This document shows positions 24,425 to 32,905 of a stretch of 64,000 bases of DNA, in pieces. The notes below the pieces were generated by a model. It saw only the letters and a list, made by a program, of their open reading frames with translations, was not told the origin of the DNA and made no database searches. Source of the stretch: Streptomyces mirabilis (lineage in GTDB: Bacteria; Actinomycetota; Actinomycetes; Streptomycetales; Streptomycetaceae); NCBI RefSeq assembly GCF_018310535.1, contig NZ_CP074102.1, positions 1,798,001 through 1,862,000 on the forward strand, in the 5' to 3' direction. Position 1 is the stretch's first letter. Each line of letters opens with the position of its first letter. The position numbers were made by a program, and so were the translations under genes.

Positions 24425-25813
24425 CTACTCCGCCGAAACGACGGTCACTTCACCGATTCCGAGGGCCTTGACGGGCTCCTGGATGTGCGCGGCGTCGCCG
24501 ACAAGGACGGTCACCAGACGGTCCACCGGGAAGGCGCTCACGGCGGCCGCGGTGGCCTCCACCGTGCCGGTCGCGGCGAGCTGCTGGTACAGCGTCGCCT
24601 GATAGTCGTCCGGCAGGTACTGCTCGACCTGGTCCGCGAGCGTGCCCGCGACGGCCGCCGCGGTCTCGAACTTGAGGGGCGCCACCCCCACCAGGTTCTG
24701 TACGGCGATGTCGCGCTCGGCGTCCGTCAGGCCCTCGGCGGCGAGGGTGCGCAGCACCTTCCAGAGGTCGTCGAGCGCCGGGCCGGTGTTCGGGGTGTCC
24801 ACGGAGCCGCTGATGGCGAGCATCGCGATACCGGTTCCGTCCGGGGCGGCACGCAGGACCTGGCCGAACGCCCGCACACCGTAGGTGTAGCCCTTTTCCT
24901 CGCGCAGGACGCGGTCCAGGCGCGAGGTGAGGGTGCCGCCGAGGCAGTACGTACCGAGCACCTGGGCGGGCCACACACGGTCGTGCCGGTCGGCGCCGAC
25001 GCGGCCGATGAGCAGCTGCGTCTGGACCGCGCCGGGGCGGTCCACGATGATCACACGGCCGGTGTCGTCGGCGGTCACCGGCGGCACGGGGCGCGGCTCG
25101 GCGGACGAGCCGGTCCAGTCGCCGAGCGTCTCGGCGAGCAGCGCGTCGAGGTCGACGCCCGTCAGGTCGCCGACGATCACGGCGGCGGCCGTGGCGGGAC
25201 GTACGTGCTTGTCGAAGAAGGCGCGTACGGCCGCCGAGTCGATCTTCTGGACGGTCTCCTCGGTGCCCTGGCGCGGGCGCGACATGCGCGAGGTCGCCGG
25301 GAACAGCTCCTTGGAGAGCTCCTTGGCGGCACGCCGTGCCGGGTTGGCCGTCTCGTGCGGGATCTCGTCGAGCCGGTTGCGCACCAGCCGCTCGACCTCG
25401 CTGTCCGCGAACGCCGGTGCCCGCAGGGCGTCGGCGAGCAGCCCGAGCGCCTTGGGCAGGCGCGAGACGGGCACTTCGAGCGACAGCCGCACGCCGGGGT
25501 GGTCGGCGTGCGCGTCCAGGGTGGCGCCGCAGCGCTCCAGCTCGGAGGCGAACTCCTCGGCGGAAAGCTTGTCGGTGCCCTCGGAGAAGGCGCGCGCCAT
25601 GATCGTGGCGACGCCGTCGAGGCCCGCGGGCTCGGCCTCCAGCGGCGCGGCGAGCAGCACCTCGACGGCGACGACCTGCTGGCCGGGGCGGTGGCAGCGC
25701 AGCACGGTCAGGCCGTTGTCCAGCGTGCCGCGCTCGGGCGCCGGGAAGGCCCAGGGCTTGGGCTGACCCGCCTGGGGCTGCGGGTGGAAGTCCATGGTGG
25801 CGAGCTCGGTCAC
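24425..25813 (-). CDS. M16 family peptidase-like protein lacking the zinc motif
   Basis: A 462-residue protein with the two-lobed M16 (pitrilysin/insulinase) fold: ERGTLDNGLTVLRCHRPGQQ at the N-terminus and the C-terminal R/Y pair region LREEKGYTYGVRAFG that binds substrate in partner subunits. At the position of the HxxEH zinc motif it has ATIMARAFSEGTDKLS, so it should be catalytically silent. It starts with GTG at 25813, overlapping the stop of the active M16 gene (GTGA). Together they resemble the alpha/beta pairs of mitochondrial and bacterial M16 peptidases, in which one subunit supplies zinc and the other the R/Y pair. No signal peptide is visible. Confidence 0.9.
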   Translation of the reverse strand: MTELATMDFHPQPQAGQPKPWAFPAPERGTLDNGLTVLRCHRPGQQVVAVEVLLAAPLEAEPAGLDGVATIMARAFSEGTDKLSAEEFASELERCGATLDAHADHPGVRLSLEVPVSRLPKALGLLADALRAPAFADSEVERLVRNRLDEIPHETANPARRAAKELSKELFPATSRMSRPRQGTEETVQKIDSAAVRAFFDKHVRPATAAAVIVGDLTGVDLDALLAETLGDWTGSSAEPRPVPPVTADDTGRVIIVDRPGAVQTQLLIGRVGADRHDRVWPAQVLGTYCLGGTLTSRLDRVLREEKGYTYGVRAFGQVLRAAPDGTGIAMLAISGSVDTPNTGPALDDLWKVLRTLAAEGLTDAERDIAVQNLVGVAPLKFETAAAVAGTLADQVEQYLPDDYQATLYQQLAATGTVEATAAAVSAFPVDRLVTVLVGDAAHIQEPVKALGIGEVTVVSAE

Positions 25814-27150
25814 TTCGCCGCCTCCTCGTCCTCTTCGGTGGTGTCGGCAGCGACCGGCTCGTACACGAGCACCGCGCGGTTGTCGGGGCGCAGGCGGGAC
25901 TTGGCGACCTCCTGGACCTCCGCGGCCGTGATGTCCAGGACGCGCTGTACGGCCGTCAGGGCGAGCTGCGGGTCGCCGAACAGGACGGCGTACCGGCACA
26001 GTTCGTCGGCGCGGCCCGCGACCGTACCGAGCCGGTCCAGCCACTCGCGCTCCAACTGGGCCTGGGCGCGCTCCATCTCCTCGTCCGTGGGGCCCTCCTC
26101 GGCGAACCGGGCGAGCTCCTCGTCGACGGCGGACTCGATCACCGGGACCTCGACGTCACCGGACGTCTTCACGTCCAGCCAGCCCAGGGAGGGCGCTCCG
26201 GCGAGCCGCAGCAGGCCGAACCCGGCCGCGACGGCGGTGCGGTCGCGGCGTACGAGCCGGTTGTAGAGCCGGGACGACTCGCCGCCGCCGAGGATGGTGA
26301 GCGCCACGTCGGCCGCGTCGGCCGCGCGCGTGCCGTCCTCCGGGAGCCGGTAGGCGGCCATCAGGGCGCGCGCCGGGACCTCCTCCTCGACGACCTCGCG
26401 CAGCTGCTCGCCGATGACCTCGGGCAGCGAGCCGTCGCGCGGAGCGGGCTTGCCGTCGTGCCCGGGGATGGAGCCGAAGTACTTCTCGATCCAGGCGAGC
26501 GTCTGCTCCGGGTCGATGTCCCCGACCACGGAGAGCACCGCGTTGTTCGGCGCGTAGTAGGTGCGGAAGAAGGCGCGGGCGTCCTCCAGGGTCGCCGCGT
26601 CCAGGTCCGCCATCGACCCGATCGGGGTGTGGTGGTACGGGTGGCCCTCGGGGTAGGCGAGCCCGGTCAGCTTCTCGAAGGCGGTGCCGTAGGGCACGTT
26701 GTCGTACCGCTGGCGGCGCTCGTTCTTGACGACGTCCCGCTGGTTCTCCATGGACTCGTCGTCGAGCGCGGCCAGCAGCGAGCCCATGCGGTCGGCCTCC
26801 AGCCAGAGGGCGAGCTCCAGCTGGTGGGCGGGCATCGTCTCGAAGTAGTTGGTGCGCTCGAAGCTGGTCGTTCCGTTGAGGGAGCCGCCCGCGCCCTGCA
26901 CCAGTTCGAAATGGCCGTTGCCCTTCACCTGGCCGGAGCCCTGGAACATCAGGTGCTCGAAAAGGTGAGCAAGGCCGGTACGGCCCTTGACCTCGTGCCG
27001 TGAGCCGACGTCGTACCAGAGGCACACCGCCGCGACCGGGGTCAGGTGGTCCTTGGAGAGCACCACGCGCAGGCCGTTGGCCAGGCGGTGCTCGGTCGCT
27101 GTCAGGCCGCCGGAGCCTGCCTCAGCTGTGGCCGTGTGACCCATGGGCAT
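25810..27150 (-). CDS. M16 family zinc metallopeptidase (active subunit)
   Basis: A 446-residue zinc peptidase with the inverted motif HLFEHLMF (His62, Glu65, His66) followed by GTTSFERTNYFETMP and the distal Glu region ENQRDVVKNERRQRYDN. It probably degrades peptides in the cytoplasm or processes a precursor; in other bacteria such genes often lie near polynucleotide phosphorylase, which is not the case here. It is the first gene of a two-gene operon with the non-zinc paralogue. I chose the ATG at 27150, which has AGGGA about 6 bases upstream; an ATG at 27144 is an alternative. Confidence 0.93.
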   Translation of the reverse strand: MPMGHTATAEAGSGGLTATEHRLANGLRVVLSKDHLTPVAAVCLWYDVGSRHEVKGRTGLAHLFEHLMFQGSGQVKGNGHFELVQGAGGSLNGTTSFERTNYFETMPAHQLELALWLEADRMGSLLAALDDESMENQRDVVKNERRQRYDNVPYGTAFEKLTGLAYPEGHPYHHTPIGSMADLDAATLEDARAFFRTYYAPNNAVLSVVGDIDPEQTLAWIEKYFGSIPGHDGKPAPRDGSLPEVIGEQLREVVEEEVPARALMAAYRLPEDGTRAADAADVALTILGGGESSRLYNRLVRRDRTAVAAGFGLLRLAGAPSLGWLDVKTSGDVEVPVIESAVDEELARFAEEGPTDEEMERAQAQLEREWLDRLGTVAGRADELCRYAVLFGDPQLALTAVQRVLDITAAEVQEVAKSRLRPDNRAVLVYEPVAADTTEEDEEAAK

Positions 27151-27429
27151 GTACGTCCCTTCGATCGCGGAAACTGCAGAATTCCTGCCGGTCCTGCCAC
27201 TGTATGCAAGCGCGCCGACAGGTGGCGAAGTTCCCGCACCTCGTACGCCGAGAGCGAGAATTCCTGAGGTGGGAGGCCGGACTTCCGTTCACCGTGAGCG
27301 ATCGGAACGGGGCGCCGTGGAGCCTCTACGGACGGGTCGCGGTCCGCGTTGTCAGTGCGGCGGTCCACAATGGTGCGCGTCAGAACCCGTTCATGCCCCG
27401 GCAGAGACTGTGAAGGAGCCGCAGCAGCG

Positions 27430-29889
27430 ATGGCCCGCCGCAGCACGAAGACCCCGCCGCCCGAAGACTCGTACGAGGAGAAGATCCTCGACATCGACGT
27501 CGTGGACGAGATGCAGGGCTCCTTCCTCGAATACGCGTACTCGGTCATCTATTCGCGAGCCCTGCCGGATGCCCGTGACGGCCTCAAGCCCGTGCACCGC
27601 CGCATCGTGTACCAGATGAACGAGATGGGGCTGCGCCCCGACCGCGGCTATGTGAAGTGCGCCCGTGTCGTCGGCGAGGTCATGGGTAAGCTCCACCCGC
27701 ACGGCGACGCGTCGATCTACGACGCGCTGGTGCGGCTGGCCCAGCCCTTCTCCATGCGCCTGCCGCTGGTCGACGGCCACGGCAACTTCGGCTCGCTCGG
27801 CAACGACGACCCGCCGGCCGCCATGCGTTACACCGAGTGCCGGATGGCCGACGCCACGTCACTGATGACCGAGTCCATCGACGAGGACACGGTCGATTTC
27901 GCGCCGAACTACGACGGTCAGGAGCAGGAGCCCGACGTCCTCCCGGCGGCGTACCCGAACCTGCTGGTCAACGGCTCGTCCGGGATCGCCGTCGGTATGG
28001 CGACGAACATGCCGCCGCACAACCTCGGCGAGGTCATCGCGGCCGCCCGTCACCTGATCCGCTATCCGGGCGCCGACCTGGACACGCTGATGAAGTACGT
28101 ACCGGGTCCCGATCTGCCCACGGGCGGCCGGATCGTCGGCCTGACCGGGATCAGGGACGCCTACGAGTCGGGCCGCGGCACCTTCAAGATCCGCGCCACG
28201 GTGTCGGTGGAGGACGTCACAGCGCGCCGTAAGGGCCTCGTCGTCACCGAACTGCCCTTCACCGTCGGCCCGGAGAAGGTGATCACCAAGATCAAGGACC
28301 TGGTCAACGCCAAGAAGCTCCAGGGCATCGCCGATGTGAAGGACCTCACCGACCGTTCGCACGGACTGCGCCTGGTCATCGAGATCAAGAACGGCTTCGT
28401 GCCGGAAGCGGTCCTGGAGCAGCTCTACAAGCTGACGCCGATGGAGGAGTCCTTCGGCATCAACAACGTGGCGCTGGTGGACGGTCAGCCGCTCACCCTG
28501 GGCCTCAAGGAGCTCCTCGAGGTCTATCTCGACCACCGCTTCAACGTGGTGCGCCGCCGCAGTGAGTTCCGCCGCAGCAAGAAGCGCGACCGTCTCCACC
28601 TGGTCGAGGGCCTCCTCGTCGCCCTCCTGGACATCGACGAGGTCATCCGCCTCATCCGCTCCAGCGACAACTCGGCGCAGGCGAAGGAGCGCCTGATCGA
28701 GCACTTCTCCCTCTCCGAGATCCAGACGCAGTACATCCTGGACACGCCGCTGCGCCGCCTGACCCGGTTCGACCGCATCGAGCTGGAGTCGGAGCGCGAC
28801 CGGCTCAACGGCGAGATCGACGAGCTGACCGGCATCCTGGACTCGGACGCCGAGCTGCGCAAACTGGTCTCCGGAGAACTGGCCGCGGTCGCCAAGAAGT
28901 TCGGCACCGACCGGCGCACGGTGCTTCTGGAGTCCGCGGGCACCCCCACCGCGACGGTCTCGCTCCAGGTGGCCGACGACCCGTGCCGGGTGCTGCTGTC
29001 CTCGACGGGTCTGCTGGCACGTACGGCCAATGGCGACCCCTTCGGGGAGGCCGAGGACGCCAAGCGCACCAAGCACGATCTGATCGTCTCCGCGGTGCCG
29101 GCGACGGCCCGCGGCGAGATCGGGGCGGTCACGTCCTCGGGCCGCCTGCTCCGGCTGAACGTGATCGACCTGCCACAACTACCGGAGACGGCGTCGGCGC
29201 CCAACCTCTCCGGAGGCGCGCCGATCGCGGAGTTCCTGTCCTCCCTGGAGCCGGACGACACGGTGGTCTGTCTGACGACCCTCGACGAGTCCTCGCCCGG
29301 CCTGGCGATCGGCACCGAACAGGGCGTCGTGAAGCGTGTGGTCCCCGACTACCCCTCGAACAAGGAGGAGTTGGAGGTCATCACCCTCAAGGACGGCGAC
29401 AAAATCGTCGGAGCGGTCGAGCTGCGCACCGGCGAGGAGGACCTGGTCTTCATCACCGACGACGCCCAGCTGCTGCGCTACCAGGCCTCGCAGGTCCGCC
29501 CGCAGGGCCGGGCGGCCGGCGGCATGACGGGCATCAAGCTCACCGAGGGCGCGAAGGTGATCTCCTTCACCGCGGTCGACCCTGCGGTGGACGCGGTGGT
29601 CTTCACGGTGGCGGGCTCGCGCGGCACGCTGGACGACTCCGTCCAGACCACGGCCAAGCTGACGCCCTTCGACCAGTACCCGCGCAAGGGCCGCGCCACG
29701 GGTGGCGTGCGCTGCCAGCGGTTCCTGAAGGGCGAGGACTGCCTCTCGCTGGCCTGGGCGGGCGCGGTTCCGGCGCGCGCCGCGCAGAAGAACGGCACAC
29801 CGGCCGAGCTGCCGGAGATCGACCCGCGCCGTGACGGCTCGGGAGTGTCGCTGGCGAAGACGGTGTCGGTGGTGGCGGGCCCGGTGTAG
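27430..29889 (+). CDS. parC: DNA topoisomerase IV subunit A
   Basis: Breakage-reunion subunit of topoisomerase IV, which decatenates sister chromosomes. The 819-residue protein starts [20 protein letters not shown] and contains [17 protein letters not shown], the catalytic Tyr134 in [10 protein letters not shown], and a C-terminal beta-pinwheel. The quinolone region reads [12 protein letters not shown], with Ala where enterobacterial GyrA has Ser83, as in mycobacterial GyrA. I call it ParC rather than GyrA because its partner parE, not gyrB, lies in the same region and no GyrA-box QRRGGKG is visible in the C-terminal part. The ATG at 27430 follows AAGGAGCC. Confidence 0.93.
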   Translation: MARRSTKTPPPEDSYEEKILDIDVVDEMQGSFLEYAYSVIYSRALPDARDGLKPVHRRIVYQMNEMGLRPDRGYVKCARVVGEVMGKLHPHGDASIYDALVRLAQPFSMRLPLVDGHGNFGSLGNDDPPAAMRYTECRMADATSLMTESIDEDTVDFAPNYDGQEQEPDVLPAAYPNLLVNGSSGIAVGMATNMPPHNLGEVIAAARHLIRYPGADLDTLMKYVPGPDLPTGGRIVGLTGIRDAYESGRGTFKIRATVSVEDVTARRKGLVVTELPFTVGPEKVITKIKDLVNAKKLQGIADVKDLTDRSHGLRLVIEIKNGFVPEAVLEQLYKLTPMEESFGINNVALVDGQPLTLGLKELLEVYLDHRFNVVRRRSEFRRSKKRDRLHLVEGLLVALLDIDEVIRLIRSSDNSAQAKERLIEHFSLSEIQTQYILDTPLRRLTRFDRIELESERDRLNGEIDELTGILDSDAELRKLVSGELAAVAKKFGTDRRTVLLESAGTPTATVSLQVADDPCRVLLSSTGLLARTANGDPFGEAEDAKRTKHDLIVSAVPATARGEIGAVTSSGRLLRLNVIDLPQLPETASAPNLSGGAPIAEFLSSLEPDDTVVCLTTLDESSPGLAIGTEQGVVKRVVPDYPSNKEELEVITLKDGDKIVGAVELRTGEEDLVFITDDAQLLRYQASQVRPQGRAAGGMTGIKLTEGAKVISFTAVDPAVDAVVFTVAGSRGTLDDSVQTTAKLTPFDQYPRKGRATGGVRCQRFLKGEDCLSLAWAGAVPARAAQKNGTPAELPEIDPRRDGSGVSLAKTVSVVAGPV

Positions 29890-29890
29890 A

Positions 29891-31000
29891 TCAACCGGTC
29901 TCTTCGAGACCGTCGGGCTCCTCGTCCTGTACGTGGCTGTCCTGGATGTAGCGGTCCTGGACGTGTCTGTCCTGCACGTAGCGGAGGACGCCCCACATGC
30001 TGTGTTCGTCGGCGTGTGGGGCGTCCTCTTTGCACGCCTCCAACTCCTTGGTCAGTGCCGCGGTGTCGATGCCGGAGCCGATCAGCACGAGCTGGGTGAT
30101 CCGCGCCTCGGCGGAGGCCCAGGGCTCCGGGTAGAAGCGCAGAAACCGCCCGACGGCATGCACGGCGTACCGGTTGTCCCGGTCCTGGACGCCGAAATCG
30201 ACATAGCCCTTGATGCGGTAGAGCCCCTCGGGCCTGCTGTCGAGGAAGTCCATCAACTCCCGCGGACCGAGCGGCACTTCGGAGCTGAAGGAGAGGGATT
30301 CGTAGGCGGAGTGCAGGTGGTGGTGGCGCCCCTGGGGGTCGCTCTCGTTGTGCCGGTGGAGGTCGTCGAAGGACAGCTGCCCGATGCGCTCCTCGCTCGG
30401 CCTGCAGTCGAAGAGGAACTCGGGGTCGACGCGGCCGTAGGTGGCGGGCACGACGGCGGCCCGGTCGACGAGTTCGCGTACGGCGCGCAGCACGCGCTCG
30501 CCGTCGTCGGCGCGGTCGATCTTGTTGACGACGACGAGATCGGCGAGGGCGAGATGCCGGTCGATCTCGGGATGCCTCTCGCGCGTACCGTCGAACTCGG
30601 CCGCGTCGACCACCTCGACGAGCCCGCCGTAGACGATCCGCGGATGCTCACTGGCCAGCACCATCCGCACGAGCTCCTGGGGCTCGGCGAGGCCGCTCGC
30701 CTCGATGACGATGACGTCGACACGGGCCGAGGGACGGGTCAGCCGCTCGAGATACTCGTCGAGCTCACTGGCGTCGACGGCGCAGCACAGGCATCCGTTC
30801 CCCAGCGAGACGGTGGAGTCCCCCAGCACCCCGGCCACGGCCATCGCGTCGATCTCGATCGCCCCGAAGTCGTTGACGACGGCGCCGATGCGGCTGCCTC
30901 CGCTGCGGTGCAGGAGGTGGTTGAGCAGGGTGGTCTTGCCCGAGCCGAGAAACCCGGCGAGGACGACGACCGGGACCTGCTGCGGGCTGGGCTGGCTCAA
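29891..31000 (-). CDS. CobW/COG0523 family GTPase (putative metallochaperone)
   Basis: A 369-residue G3E GTPase, likely a metal chaperone for zinc or cobalt. It shows the P-loop AGFLGSGKTTLLN, the metal motif NGCLCC (Cys70, Cys72, Cys73), the Walker B region VIVIEASGLAEP, the G4 motif VVNKIDRAD and a His-rich loop (RHHHLHSAYES). The CobW C-terminal domain follows (about 245-340). The last 30 residues are a pentapeptide repeat (YVQDRHVQDRYIQDSHVQD) with further His residues. The TTG at 31000 has GAGG 7-8 bases upstream. The stop is one base from the convergent parC stop. Confidence 0.9.
   Translation of the reverse strand: MSQPSPQQVPVVVLAGFLGSGKTTLLNHLLHRSGGSRIGAVVNDFGAIEIDAMAVAGVLGDSTVSLGNGCLCCAVDASELDEYLERLTRPSARVDVIVIEASGLAEPQELVRMVLASEHPRIVYGGLVEVVDAAEFDGTRERHPEIDRHLALADLVVVNKIDRADDGERVLRAVRELVDRAAVVPATYGRVDPEFLFDCRPSEERIGQLSFDDLHRHNESDPQGRHHHLHSAYESLSFSSEVPLGPRELMDFLDSRPEGLYRIKGYVDFGVQDRDNRYAVHAVGRFLRFYPEPWASAEARITQLVLIGSGIDTAALTKELEACKEDAPHADEHSMWGVLRYVQDRHVQDRYIQDSHVQDEEPDGLEETG
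29924..29983. repeat. Four 15-bp tandem repeats at the 3' end of the CobW-family gene
   Basis: Units GTCCTGTACGTGGCT, GTCCTGGATGTAGCG, GTCCTGGACGTGTCT and GTCCTGCACGTAGCG are in phase with the reading frame and encode the (Y/H)(V/I)QD(R/S) pentapeptides at the C-terminus. Confidence 0.8.
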
Positions 31001-31353
31001 CGGGCGACCTCTTTCACACCGACGCGTGCACCGGCTCATGAACCGGCTCTTGGACGAGGACGGCTCGTGGACCGGCGCTCGTACGGAGAATGGCTGCCGA
31101 CCAAGGATACGAGTGGGAGGAATCCCCGCGAAGTGAACGATTGTTAGCGGCGCTCGCGGGGCACACGTTGGGCATGGCGCCGGTACACGCGACCCGCACT
31201 TCCCTCCGTGCGCCTCCTCTCCGCCTCCCCGCCGATCAGAGCCGCTCGGCAAAACTGGGAGACGGCAAGCGCGCCGCCCACCGCTCGCCGGTCCGCTCCC
31301 TGTCGCCCCACAACCGACGACCGGCGGAACGGTCGCCTGATTCGGGGGTTGAC
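31001..31353. other. Divergent region between the CobW-family and DUF6082 genes
   Basis: No gene is supported in these 353 bases. Near the CobW start (about 31030-31085) there are three to four imperfect 15-base repeats around ACCGGCTC(A/T)TG. I did not find a zinc-uptake-regulator box. Confidence 0.45.
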
Positions 31354-31860
31354 ATGGCCACACAGAATTCCGCGATACGGAGGCTTGGCTCAGATGCCTG
31401 GGCCAAGCTCGCCCTCGCGGCCAACGCCGTCGCGGAACGCAGCTCACGGCAGCGCAGGCGCGCCGTGCTCACCGAGCAGCACCGGCTCCATTTCGATCTA
31501 CTGTGCAAGGCCATGGACGATCCCGCCCTCGCCGCGGTCCTGAACACGTACGAGACGGAGATCACCTCCGAGGAGCAGCGGCAGTACCTCTTCGCCAACG
31601 CGCTCTACATCAACGCCCTGTACTTCCACCGGATCGGGGCCCTGACGCGTGCGGAGCTGCACGGCCACTTCCGCATCATGTGCCAGAACCAGATCTTCCG
31701 GGCGTACTGGGTGGCGACGGAGCACCACCGCAAGAGCCTGCCCGACTCCTCCGAAGAGGCCGAACTGGGCCGGATGATGGACAGCCTGATACAGGATCAG
31801 ACTGATTCCGACACCGACGAATGGTGGGTCGTGGGAGAGCCCGACGAAGAATCGCCGTGA
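31354..31860 (+). CDS. DUF6082 family protein
   Basis: A 168-residue helical protein resembling the DUF6082 family seen widely in Streptomyces, function unknown. It begins MATQNSAIRRLGSDAWAKLA, includes a basic segment (SSRQRRRAVLTEQHRLHFDL), a conserved central part LFANALYINALYFHRIGALT, and an acidic tail ending WWVVGEPDEESP. No membrane segment is predicted. CGGGGG lies before the ATG. It precedes a repeat-rich gap and may mark the edge of a variable region. Confidence 0.78.
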   Translation: MATQNSAIRRLGSDAWAKLALAANAVAERSSRQRRRAVLTEQHRLHFDLLCKAMDDPALAAVLNTYETEITSEEQRQYLFANALYINALYFHRIGALTRAELHGHFRIMCQNQIFRAYWVATEHHRKSLPDSSEEAELGRMMDSLIQDQTDSDTDEWWVVGEPDEESP

Positions 31861-31951
31861 CCGCTGGCGCCGTCCGCCACCCTCGCGCGCCCCGCACACG
31901 ACCCTCGCACCCCCTTCAAGGGAGGCGCAGACCTACACTCGACCGTTTGCT

Positions 31952-32041
31952 GTTGCTTTGCGCACCATGGGCAACAGAAGCCGCCATATTGTCGCCCGGC
32001 CAGACATCCGGCCACTCCGACGAACATCTCTGCGCTCGGAG
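31952..32041. repeat. Direct repeat copy 1
   Basis: Copy 1 of an element also found at 32298-32392, about 92% identical over 89 bases apart from a 5-base insertion in copy 2. It contains CTGTTGC-N14-GCAACAG (starting at 31950) and the hairpin CTCCGA (32015-32020) / TCGGAG (32036-32041). Confidence 0.85.
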
Positions 32042-32297
32042 CCGTACCGGTCGCCTGCCTGAGCCCCCGACGCCGACCAACGGGGCTACGCGTATCGCGT
32101 CCTGGCACGCATCTGCAGCACCGTGGAAAAGGTGTTCCGGCGTCGGCCATAGCTCCGGAGGCCACCACGCATCCGGCGGCGACGCGGCCCGGACACCCCG
32201 CGCGCGGGAGGTGCGCCGACCGTAGCCCCGATGCGCACCCATCACCCCAATGCCAGGTGTCGTCAAGAGGAGATGCAGAAATCGCCGACTGCTTGTC

Positions 32298-32392
32298 GTT
32301 GCTTTGCGCACCATGGGCAACAGAAGCCGCTATGTTGTCGCCTGGCCAGATTTCCGGCCACTCCACTCCGACGAACACCCCTGCGCTCGGAG
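32298..32392. repeat. Direct repeat copy 2
   Basis: Copy 2 of the element at 31952-32041. The substitutions lie outside the GTTGC/GCAAC arms and outside the CTCCGA (32366-32371) / TCGGAG (32387-32392) arms, so the two dyads are kept. Confidence 0.85.
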
Positions 32393-32404
32393 ACACCTTG
32401 CTGC

Positions 32405-32462
32405 CTCCGACGAACATCTCCGCTCGGAGACAGGCACGCTCCGAGGACCCCACAGCTCGGAG
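32405..32462. repeat. Two further CTCCGA/TCGGAG hairpins
   Basis: CTCCGA (32405-32410) pairs with TCGGAG (32424-32429), and CTCCGAG (32439-32445) pairs with CTCGGAG (32456-32462). The first is a partial third copy of the end of the direct repeat. They lie 40-95 bases before the small gene at 32501. Confidence 0.7.
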
Positions 32463-32500
32463 GCACCCATCAGTCCGAGCCATAAGGTTGGTACCACTCC

Positions 32501-32737
32501 GTGAAAATCGTGCGACGTGTCGGGGCTACACCACGCGAGCGCGGCAGCGCCACTGGTCAGTCGTGCCCCGACATCTTCGAACTCAGTGACGGCAGCTTCG
32601 CTGTCATTGGGCGCGAGGCCACCAAGGAACTCGACCCCGAGCTTCCGCCCGACGCCGCACGAGCCGACTATGAGCGGATCGTCATCATCACGCGCGAGAC
32701 CCTGCTCCGCGCGAAGAAGGACATCCCTGATGCTTGA
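32501..32737 (+). CDS. Small conserved Streptomyces protein of unknown function
   Basis: A 78-residue protein beginning MKIVRRVGATPRERGSATGQ. Similar small proteins recur in Streptomyces, often beside helix-turn-helix/DUF397-type or DUF6879-type genes, but no such partner is seen here. The core SCPDIFELSDGSFAVIGREA and the tail ADYERIVIITRETLLRAKKD suggest an alpha/beta fold. It starts with GTG and has a weak AAGG about 12 bases upstream. The hairpin array directly before it may be its control region. Confidence 0.75.
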   Translation: MKIVRRVGATPRERGSATGQSCPDIFELSDGSFAVIGREATKELDPELPPDAARADYERIVIITRETLLRAKKDIPDA

Positions 32738-32851
32738 CGTCACCGCCGCCAGGAATCGATCCAGGGATTGATCCAGGCACGGCTCCAGGAACCGATCGCG
32801 GGCAGCCGAAGGTCGGAGTTCCGCCCGGTACCCCTTGGGCCACGACGTCCA

Positions 32852-32878
32852 GGCCCGGCATCGACGTGATGCCGGGCC
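32852..32878. terminator. Bidirectional terminator between the small gene and citrate synthase
   Basis: A perfect 11-bp stem (GGCCCGGCATC / GATGCCGGGCC) with a 5-base loop lies 28 bases from the citrate synthase stop and 115 bases from the stop of the small gene. Confidence 0.8.
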
Positions 32879-32905
32879 CTTCACGTGTCACGACACTGGA
32901 TCGCG

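Larger units (their letters stand above)
31861..32500. other. Repeat- and hairpin-rich intergenic region
   Basis: No gene is supported in these 640 bases; GC is visibly lower than in neighbouring genes. The region contains two copies of an element of about 90 bp, four CTCCGA/TCGGAG hairpins and leads into the small GTG-start gene at 32501. Open frames through it are not preserved between the two copies. Confidence 0.7.

Noticed and set aside
31821..32225. Open frames across the repeat region, both strands
   Set aside because: The frames are not preserved between the two repeat copies and have no ribosome-binding sites, so I treat the region as noncoding.
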